From Distichodus sexfasciatus (Eukaryota > Chordata > Actinopteri > Characiformes > Distichodontidae): a stretch of 64,000 nucleotides of DNA. The notes under the pieces were generated by a model that had not been told where the DNA came from, ran no database searches, and saw only the letters and a program-made list of their open reading frames with translations. A program made the translations under genes and the position numbers. The stretch is taken from the NCBI GenBank assembly GCA_032718565.1, contig JAVGVS010000541.1, positions 1 to 64,000 on the forward strand, given 5' to 3'. Below are positions 56,951-64,000 of the stretch, piece after piece. How positions within the stretch are numbered: the first letter of the stretch is position 1; each line of letters starts with the position of its first letter.

Positions 56951-58162
56951 ATGGTGTTGTACAATAACCACATGCTTGAAAATCACATCCAAGAGTTGAA
57001 GACCTGGGTCCTCAACAAGTTCTTGGAAGAGAGAAAGCACAACAGGACTGAAATGGACTTTCGCGCCAATGAGACCAGCAAGTGTTTAGGGAGATGGAGC
57101 GAGAGGAACCTTGCCAAGGAGAGTGAGCGCTGGATGGAGAGAGTGATGATTATTCAGGAAAATATGGAAGACTGTAAGAGGAAGATGAAGAATGAGATGC
57201 TCATGATGATAGAGGCCTTAAAGGACCACAGTTGTCTAATGGGAGGCGGGATAAGAAAAGTGGGGACGGAGGAACAGATGCAAAATGAAAGAGAGAGATG
57301 GAGAAAGGAGAAAAGTGTGATGCAGGAGAGGATGGCAGATATGGAGAGGCAGATGAGCCAGATGCAGTCTGCGAATGAGACACTGCGGAGAGAGATGAGA
57401 AAACAGAGGGACGACATGAACGAAAGCATGGAAAGGATGCAGGAGGAGTGGGCAAAAGTGAACCAGCAAGTGACAGAATTCAAGGAGAAAACAGAGAAAG
57501 AGAGGAGAATAGAGAAAGAAGACGTGAACCAATACAGGGCCAAAATGGAAAGTTTGAAAAAGAAAGAAAGAGAGATGTTGAACGGGTACGTGGAGAAGGA
57601 GGAGGAGAACAAGAAGGAGCTGCAGAGTAAGATCCAGGCATGGCAGCATGACAGGGAGATGTTTAATGAAGACAGGAGGAAGATGGAGAAACACTGGATG
57701 AAAGAAAAGCAGTGGCTGTCGGAATATTTGATGAGCGAGGAGGCAGAGCGGTTCGAGTTAAAACAAGACATATTATGGATGAAGGCTGAGAGGAACGAAG
57801 ACAGAAAGCTACTGAGAGCGTATCAGGTCGCTGAAGAAGTGAGGGTCAAAAAGATGGAGGCTCTGAGGAAAGAGACGGATGAGAAACTGGTCGTGCTGGA
57901 GGAGAAAACGAAGAGCTGGATGAGAGAGATGAATCACACTGAGAGGGAGGTCGAGAGGGACAGAGAAATGTATAAAGAGGCCGAACAGAAAGAGAGAGCA
58001 AGGATGAAGGAAAAAATGAAGAAAGACGAGAAAAAGATGGCTGATCAAAAGGAGGAGGGAGATGCTAATCAGGGAGAACAAAAGCATCAGAAGAACCTGA
58101 GGAAGAAAAAGAGAAATATTAAAAGTTTCCTAACCGGTTGTTATAAGCTCCTCAAGAAATAA
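56951..58162 (+). CDS. Unrecognised 403-residue coiled-coil protein, single coding exon
   Basis: I do not recognise this protein. The frame is intact from ATG to TAA, and an in-frame TAA two codons before the ATG fixes the start unless an upstream splice is used. Residues 1-95 are mixed, beginning MVLYNNHMLENHIQELKTWV. Then, after a short glycine break (MGGGIRKVG, near 97-105), a long helix of E, K, R, Q and M follows to about residue 360, with heptad-like spacing of M, L and V (for example MQERMADMERQMSQMQ). The tail is strongly basic and ends KSFLTGCYKLLKK. No signal peptide or membrane segment is seen. AATAAA at 58237-58242 would give a short 3' UTR. The strand is very purine-rich, which makes stop codons rare, so some caution is due. 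Fish genomes often label such proteins golgin- or trichohyalin-like without evidence of function. Confidence 0.65.
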   Translation: MVLYNNHMLENHIQELKTWVLNKFLEERKHNRTEMDFRANETSKCLGRWSERNLAKESERWMERVMIIQENMEDCKRKMKNEMLMMIEALKDHSCLMGGGIRKVGTEEQMQNERERWRKEKSVMQERMADMERQMSQMQSANETLRREMRKQRDDMNESMERMQEEWAKVNQQVTEFKEKTEKERRIEKEDVNQYRAKMESLKKKEREMLNGYVEKEEENKKELQSKIQAWQHDREMFNEDRRKMEKHWMKEKQWLSEYLMSEEAERFELKQDILWMKAERNEDRKLLRAYQVAEEVRVKKMEALRKETDEKLVVLEEKTKSWMREMNHTEREVERDREMYKEAEQKERARMKEKMKKDEKKMADQKEEGDANQGEQKHQKNLRKKKRNIKSFLTGCYKLLKK

Positions 58163-58236
58163 GAGGACGAGAGTAAGTTTTATTACTGACATTAACAGAT
58201 TTACTGTGCTGTTTTTAGTTAAATTCAAATGTAAGG

Positions 58237-58242
58237 AATAAA
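58237..58242 (+). terminator. Poly(A) signal of the coiled-coil gene
   Basis: AATAAA lies 75 nt after the stop codon. The convergent sppl3 gene has its candidate signal about 415 bp further right. Confidence 0.5.
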
Positions 58243-58654
58243 CTGAGATTATAATCTAAATATGGATTAGGTAGAGCAGCTTTTCTTCAGGATTAAGTGA
58301 AACAATGCAACAACAGCAAATAATATAAGAACATTTCTTAATCAGACAAACCTTTCAGCCACATCTCACTGTTTATGTTGATTTAAAATATGTAGGGCCA
58401 ATTTCATAGTCAAGGATTAAGACTAGTTCTAGAGTACTTTTCAGTTTGAATGATTAATCTCCATTGGTGCTATAACTTAGTGGGCTAACTTACTTTGCAT
58501 GTGTAAGATTTACAGTGATAAAACATTTAACAGGTATCAGTGAACTTATGAAACCAAAGGCAAGTGACACTTAAAAAAAGAATCAGTTTAAATGCCAATT
58601 TTTGCCCATATAAGTCAAATAAGAGTAAAGAGGCAGCATACAGTTAGATTCACG

Positions 58655-58660
58655 TTTATT
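58655..58660 (-). terminator. Candidate poly(A) signal of sppl3
   Basis: TTTATT on the + strand reads AATAAA on the minus strand. It would give a 3' UTR of about 2.7 kb. Other matches lie closer to the stop codon, so the true end is uncertain. Confidence 0.35.
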
Positions 58661-60698
58661 TACATCAGAATCCTGACCGAATGGAGAGAAGGAGGGGAGG
58701 GTGGGGTTGGGGTAGTTAAAGGAGATGAAATGTTTAGGAACAGCTCGTCAGGATCCATTTTTTCACTACACAGTTCTTAATTTATCTTTGCTCTTTATCT
58801 TTTATACAGAATCCTGTTGGCTGTAAAGTGAGCACACCAACAGAGCTTAGCTCCCTCTGATGGCAGGGAGGTCGACGGGGGAGAAAAAGGGGAACTTAAA
58901 AAAAAAAGAAAATATATATAAAAAACCCAAAAACATTTGCAGAAATGAAAAAAAAAAAGTTGAATTTAAAAAAACCTGCCATAAAAAAGTTATTTTCAAC
59001 ACAACCACCACATTTCTCCACTTTGTGTAAATTTTATTTTCTCATTACGAACGGCGGAGTGGCTGGCTGGTTGGCGGGGCGACGACAAACGGGATGGTGG
59101 CCATGGAAACGTCCAAAATGCTCCGACTGGCTAATGTCCCTCAGCCAGACAAAAAAACAAACAAAACAACAAGACGGCCAGACTGTTTTCAGTGAGGTCC
59201 TTGTCCACGTCTCCATGACGGTGACTCGGCCTAGACGTCTGAACTGTCCGTAGGCTTTCAACTTGTGTCCTCTCTTGACAAATCCGAGAGGTTTTGTTCA
59301 TTTTTTAAAATTTACATTTTTGTGCAACCGTTCATTCTTTCTGCTCAGCACGTCGTCGTTACAGAGTGTCACGTGACTTACCGCAGCTGTTCCAGAAACG
59401 CAGTGTGAAGGACAACACGCTAAAGACTTCACATGCAAGGCCAGACAGCCCACAGATTAAAGAAAGTAACAAGTAGAGGGAAAGGGAGAGAGCGAGTAAG
59501 AGAAATAAAAGACAAAGCAAACCTGCAATTCTCTCAGATTCCATCAGTCATATAACACACACAGACACACACACACCCTTACATTGCAGTCTAATAGCCA
59601 TATTAATAGTGTGTGTGTGTGATTGCATGTGTGCGTGTTGGGGAATAACTCAAGAAAATATTAAATTAAGGGAAAAGTGACCACAAATGCTTGTTTTACA
59701 GAAGTAGAGTCCAGAAAATCTGGCCATACAATCCTTAAATCAACAAAACTACCAGATCCATTAATGCAGACTGTACAGAGGTAATAGCGTTTGTTACAGG
59801 AGCATTTTCCCTAAAAATGCTACCTGGGGTGGGGTGGGGTGAGCAGAAGGGTCACTATAACCCTGATTTTGTGTGTGTGTTTTGGTCCCTACCGGTGTCA
59901 ACTTGCACTAAACTGCAATGAAAGAAAACTAGTGGCACAACTTGCCACAACTGCCCACTGGCTTCCATTTACGATTAGGCAAATCTGCTATTTTTTGGGA
60001 GAGTATTCCTTTAAATCTCTCTCTCTCAGACACACACACCAAATGACCTGCGGCCATTCGTCTGCGGCAAGCAACCTGTTACAACAAGGGAATGTGTATG
60101 AGACTCTGGAATAAAAGTGAGACTGATTTGACATTTCAGAGTAACCATGCAAAAGCCCCTGAAAATCTGCCAGACCCGTGAAGAAAAAGAAAAGAAAACC
60201 GTATTTCCCATGACGCCCTGCCTGCCACGCCACAAAAACATTCCACTTGACTACCTCATCTTTAACATAAGCAATGAGGAGGGGGAGAGAAAGAGAGAAA
60301 TTGACAACTCCTCTACGAAAACACACTCTCCCAAATGCACTCACACATTTTTGTAATTCTTCACTCACACAAACACACACACACGCACGCTTGTACCCCA
60401 ACATAATAACATCCCTAATACATGTGTACACATATATACATAGAACGCTGTGCCCTTCCAAAACGCAAGGACATGCTCCATTTTTTTTTTATAACGTATC
60501 ATTTCTGTATATGTCAAGAATAAAATCTTTCTAAATAAAATACATGTAATCTGCAAAGAGAGGAGGGAGACTTGGAAAGGGGAGCGGGGCAAGTAGGACC
60601 CGAGGGATTTTACAGAAGAGGAAGGAGAGACAGACAGCAAGAGACGGAGAAGTAGTAGGGTATTGTTTGCTGTCCGGACGACCCATGAGAGTGTGAGA

Positions 60699-60736
<38 letters not shown>

Positions 60737-61353
60737 GTGTGTGTGTGCTGGTCCCTATCGGGTTGGGGTTGGATGGGTCGTCACTGTCCTGTGCTGAGAC
60801 GTTTAGCTTCCTGTCCACAGTTTGGAGGGGGTGGAGGAATAAGGAGGGCATGGGGGGAACACCAACGTTATTCTTGCAGTCTGTAAGATCTACAACGATG
60901 CCGATTAGAAAAAACCAAACAATAATAATAATAATAATTATAATAATAATAATACGGCGCTCAAAGAGCCCCAGTTGCGTCCCATAAACACATGTCCGAT
61001 AAAGGAGTGGCCTCTCAGTCCAACAGAGACGAGTAGGGGAGGAAGAGAGAGAGAAAGAGAGAGAGATGGAATGGGTAGAGAGACAGTGGAGGTAGAGTGA
61101 ATGAAAAGAAGACAGGAGTAGGAGGAAAAATGAAGGTGGTAATTCTTGGAGGAAGTAGAATCCGTCTGGCAGTGAAGTCACCGAACTCTTCATCTGACCG
61201 AAGGGGAAACCGGGAGGATGAGAAGATGAGTGTAGCTCCATGTTTTCGCGTTCTCTCTCTTTTTTCCTCCCTCTCTCGGTGGGGTGGGGGGAGGCTGAAG
61301 GCTGCCTGTCCGCTGATCTGGTTGAGGGTTTAGGAGGGGAGTCGACGGGGGCA
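58661..61353 (-). other. Probable 3' UTR of sppl3, rich in simple repeats
   Basis: No coding exon is seen. It holds CA runs (59555-59575, 60363-60385), a TG run with a TA core (60699-60748), an AAT run (60919-60952) and GA-rich stretches (61035-61090). A 304-codon minus-strand frame (60531-61445) covers this stretch and part of the sppl3 exon in another frame; it is not a gene. Confidence 0.45.
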
Positions 61354-64000
61354 TCATACCTCCAGGAACCTGGTGCTGCTGGACTTGGCGTGGAAAGGCT
61401 CGGACCACATGCGTCGCAGGTCCCCCTGGTGTCACACACACACACACAGAGTCAAGCAAGGCATTTGCAAACACACACTATCAACCTGCAGACTGGACGT
61501 CATTCATGGTAATGTGAGAACATCCCATTGAGAAGTACTAGAGAGTAAAGAGATACTTCTGGTCAAACACACAGATGAAAAGAATGAAGAAATACAATAA
61601 ACACAATAATTCATGCAATAAAAATTATTTTAAAAATCCATTATCTTTATCAGCACTTCCTGGAGAGTTCCTGTGCTGGAGGGTCAGTATTATGGATGTT
61701 TTCTATCCTATCCAGTGAGTATCTACCTGCGATCAGATGTGAATGTTCTTAGAGGTTGAAGAGGGATGGAAAACCTGCTGGATACTAAACCTCCAGGACT
61801 AGAATTGTCCAGCCTTGCTTTAGAGGATGCTCATTAAGTTCAGATTTTGTTAATATGATAGAGTAAAAGTAAAACCATAGTAGGGATCTACTAAAATTTA
61901 GAATAACAAATTCTCCAACACAAAATATAATCAAAGAGAGAGAGAGAAAATGAGAGCGAGAGAAAAAGAGAGAAAGACAAACACCATAGAGTGAAAGAGA
62001 GACTGAGAACACAATGTGAGCGAAAGAGAGAGAGAGAGCGAAAGAGAGAGAGGCGGCTGCATCAGCTAAAGCTAAAGTAGGTGTTTGGGCGACGTCCAAC
62101 AGGTCGCCGAGAGGCTAAGGTAGGGAGGTTTGTCTGACTCGCTTTTCTTTCATTTAAAACCCAGAAGCGATCTTGCATTTTCTTCAATATTTATTTGCTT
62201 CCCACAAAACTCCAGGATAAAAAAAACAAGGCACAAGCATTAGCACAGGCACGAGTGTTAGCATAGGCACAGGCGTTAGCATAGACGCAGGCGTTAGCAC
62301 AGGCTCAAGCGTTAGGATAAGCACAGGCATTAAAAAAAGATATGAATAAAGCACGAATAAAGCGGTCAACAAAAGTTTGCGACTCTCTCACTCACCCCCT
62401 CCCTGGCTAACCATTAGCAAGTGCCCCCATTAAAGCTACGCTGCCCTGCCCATAACACCACGTGACACGCTCTTAACCATAAAGCACAATAAAAGTCTCC
62501 AACAGTAGGAAAAATGGTCACTTTAATAAATCTGCATCAGTGTAAAAAATACTGATGACCACAAAAAGGTAAATACCAGCGTTACCAGTCAATAAATGTA
62601 TTTCTGGTAGTTGATATGGCAACAGGCATCCATAAAGCATGATCAGAATTCAAGCTTCAATACAATAAGAGTGGGGGCTTGTGAAATGTGGAGTAGTGAA
62701 GTACACTTCATCTCTCTCCGTTAATGACAAGCTGGCACCTGATTTAAACACTAAACACATTCCATCTGAACAAATATTCAGCGCATTTTTAACATCTAAA
62801 ACTGTTCCAGTAAATAAAAAGTCAAAGATTTAACAGTTCAGCTGCTGTGTATCATTTCTGTATTCCACATCCACCTACGGGACGTTAAACACATCACACA
62901 GAACCTTACATCATGCAGACATTCATAATTTTGAAGACATCATTTTTCACTGACTAACCTTGACTTTATAGTTATTTTCAATACTTAAGTCAATTACAGT
63001 CACATTAACACTTTCTAAAAACACCTCTAACAGCCACTGGTGAGATGAGATAAAGTGGAATATAAAGTTTCAACACTGAACCACACTAACTAACTTGCCA
63101 TCAAAAAAGGGGAAGTATCTTATTACCAGTCACTACAGTAGTTGTGTCTGTGTGTGTGTGTGTGTATGTGTGTATATATATATATATATAATACTTCCCC
63201 TTTTTTGATCAAATCCAACTCTAACACACACACCCTCACATGTGCACTTACCTTCAGGTAGGCCATGGTCAGCAGAGGCAGCAGGGTAAATGGCACCAGG
63301 TAGAGCAGAGCAGGCTGAGCTGCACGGTGGATGCGCGACGCCACAGTCGCCGTCAACAGACCTGAGAGAGCAAACAAGGGAGAGAAAATGAGAGCACTGT
63401 ATGTGGACACGTTGCGACATGGACATGTTGGGAGAACGAGAGAGAGAGAGAGAGACCAGGGAGAAAATGAGAGAGAGGGGGGGGGAGAGAGAGAAAACAA
63501 GGGAGAGTGAAGACAAGAGAGAACAACCAGACAACCAGAGAATCAAACACGTAGAGAGCAAGTGGGAGAAAGAGTGAGAGCTGGAGAGAGAGATGCACAG
63601 GAAGAAAACACCTCATGGCAATGTAATTAGCAGCAGCAGAACACTCTCTCACTAAATCCCCAACACCACATTACAACAGATTCCACATACGGGATTAGAA
63701 CACAGTCTACACATCAACAGATTCCACATTCGGGATTAGAACAGTCTACACATCAACAGATTCCACATTCGGGATTAGAACATAGTCTACACATCAACAG
63801 ATTCCACATACGGGATTAGAACACAGTCTACACATCAACAGATTCCACATTCGGGATTCGCTGCCCCTCCACCTTACCCACAAAGTAGCCGATGAGAGTG
63901 CAGTGGAAGTAGGAGACGCGCTGCATGCGTCCTGACATGTTTGCGGGCCCCGGGGCCTCGCCGGTCGCCTGCTTCTTGTAGTTGTCGTAGCGCAGCACGA
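61354..64000 (-). CDS. sppl3: Signal peptide peptidase-like 3, last three coding exons
   Basis: In transcript order the exons are 64000-63878 (continues beyond the window), 63361-63252 and 61425-61354; they join in frame to 100 residues plus stop. The product ends [10 protein letters not shown]...[56 protein letters not shown] and [16 protein letters not shown]...RFLEV, which is the very conserved C-terminus of SPPL3. SPPL3 is an intramembrane aspartyl protease of the Golgi that cleaves and releases type II glycosyltransferases. The PAL motif of the active site is present (QPALLYLVP); the two catalytic aspartates (YD and GxGD) are encoded further right. The loop after KKQ is four residues shorter than I expect for mammals. 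All splice sites are canonical. Confidence 0.95.
61660..61815. mobile_element. Possible short MITE in the last sppl3 intron
   Basis: Around 61665-61685 (CCTGGAGAGTTCCTGTGCTG) and 61770-61800 (AACCTGCTGGATACTAAACC, CTCCAGGAC) are words typical of the fish GGAAAACCTGCTGG / CCTCCAGGAC MITE family. The ends are imperfectly mirrored. Confidence 0.35.
61930..62055 (+). repeat. GA-rich simple repeat
   Basis: Runs of GAGA and GAAA in the last sppl3 intron (minus-strand CT). Similar blocks lie at 63430-63600. Confidence 0.8.
62225..62335 (+). repeat. Short tandem repeat, GCACAGGCGTTAGCATA unit
   Basis: About six units of 17-18 bp (GCACAAGCATTAGCACAG, GCACGAGTGTTAGCATAG, GCACAGGCGTTAGCATAG and variants) lie in the last sppl3 intron. 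Confidence 0.8.
63100..63209. repeat. Perfect 19-bp inverted repeat around a TG/TA microsatellite
   Basis: ATCAAAAAAGGGGAAGTAT (63100-63118) and its exact reverse complement (63191-63209) enclose a TG run and a TA run. In the sppl3 transcript this lies about 40 nt after the donor of exon 63361-63252 or nearby and would form a stable stem. Confidence 0.9.
63680..63858 (+). repeat. 41-bp minisatellite beside an sppl3 splice donor
   Basis: Four full units and a partial fifth of ATTCCACATACGGGATTAG plus AACACAGTCTACACATCAACAG follow one another with few changes (one unit lacks 2 bp). The array ends 19 bp before the donor-side edge of exon 63878-64000, inside the intron. Confidence 0.9.

Noticed and set aside
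57154..57771. 205-codon minus-strand frame
   Set aside because: It is the complement of the coiled-coil gene; its serine, leucine, phenylalanine and cysteine content is the mirror of purine-rich codons.
60531..61445. 304-codon minus-strand frame
   Set aside because: It overlaps the true sppl3 last exon in a different frame and otherwise consists of 3' UTR microsatellites.
63680..63858. CRISPR-like array
   Set aside because: The repeats are contiguous without spacers, and this is a vertebrate genome; it is a minisatellite.

Overview
The window is vertebrate nuclear DNA from a ray-finned fish. It has split genes with GT-AG introns, CpG-rich first exons, very many TG/CA microsatellites and a dense load of small non-autonomous DNA transposons and tRNA-derived SINEs of teleost type. 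The repeat mix would fit an otophysan such as a catfish or characin, but that is a weak inference.

Layout, left to right. (1) 2491-12834, + strand: the last nine coding exons (409 residues) of a class II facilitative sugar transporter of the SLC2A11/SLC2A15 type; the first exons lie left of the window. (2) 15293-40648, + strand: a complete 18-exon gene for a 526-residue cytosolic purine 5'-nucleotidase II paralogue (NT5C2 family) with all HAD-phosphatase motifs, a CpG-rich start and no acidic C-terminal tail. Its introns hold most of the mobile elements. (3) About 42000-56900: a 15-kb AT-rich, repeat-poor stretch without a convincing coding exon. It contains a CpG/CCAAT-rich promoter-like block near 46.2-47.1 kb and scattered less AT-rich blocks that may be conserved regulatory DNA. 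(4) 56951-58162, + strand: an intact single-exon 403-codon reading frame for a charged, methionine-rich coiled-coil protein that I do not recognise. (5) 61354-64000, - strand: the last three coding exons of sppl3 (signal peptide peptidase-like 3), convergent with the coiled-coil gene.

The genes do not form a pathway that I can see; this is an ordinary chromosomal neighbourhood. The transporter and the nucleotidase lie head to tail, about 2.5 kb apart.

I found no clear new molecular system. The points most worth a second look are: three consecutive transporter introns that begin with a CA run and end with a TG run (the complementary-repeat architecture linked in fish to U2AF2-independent splicing); the unrecognised coiled-coil gene; a series of hAT elements with exact 8-bp target duplications, one of which carries a second element nested inside it; a roughly 630-bp inverted-repeat element present three times in the nucleotidase gene; and a convergent set of CTCF-like motifs around the gene-poor stretch.
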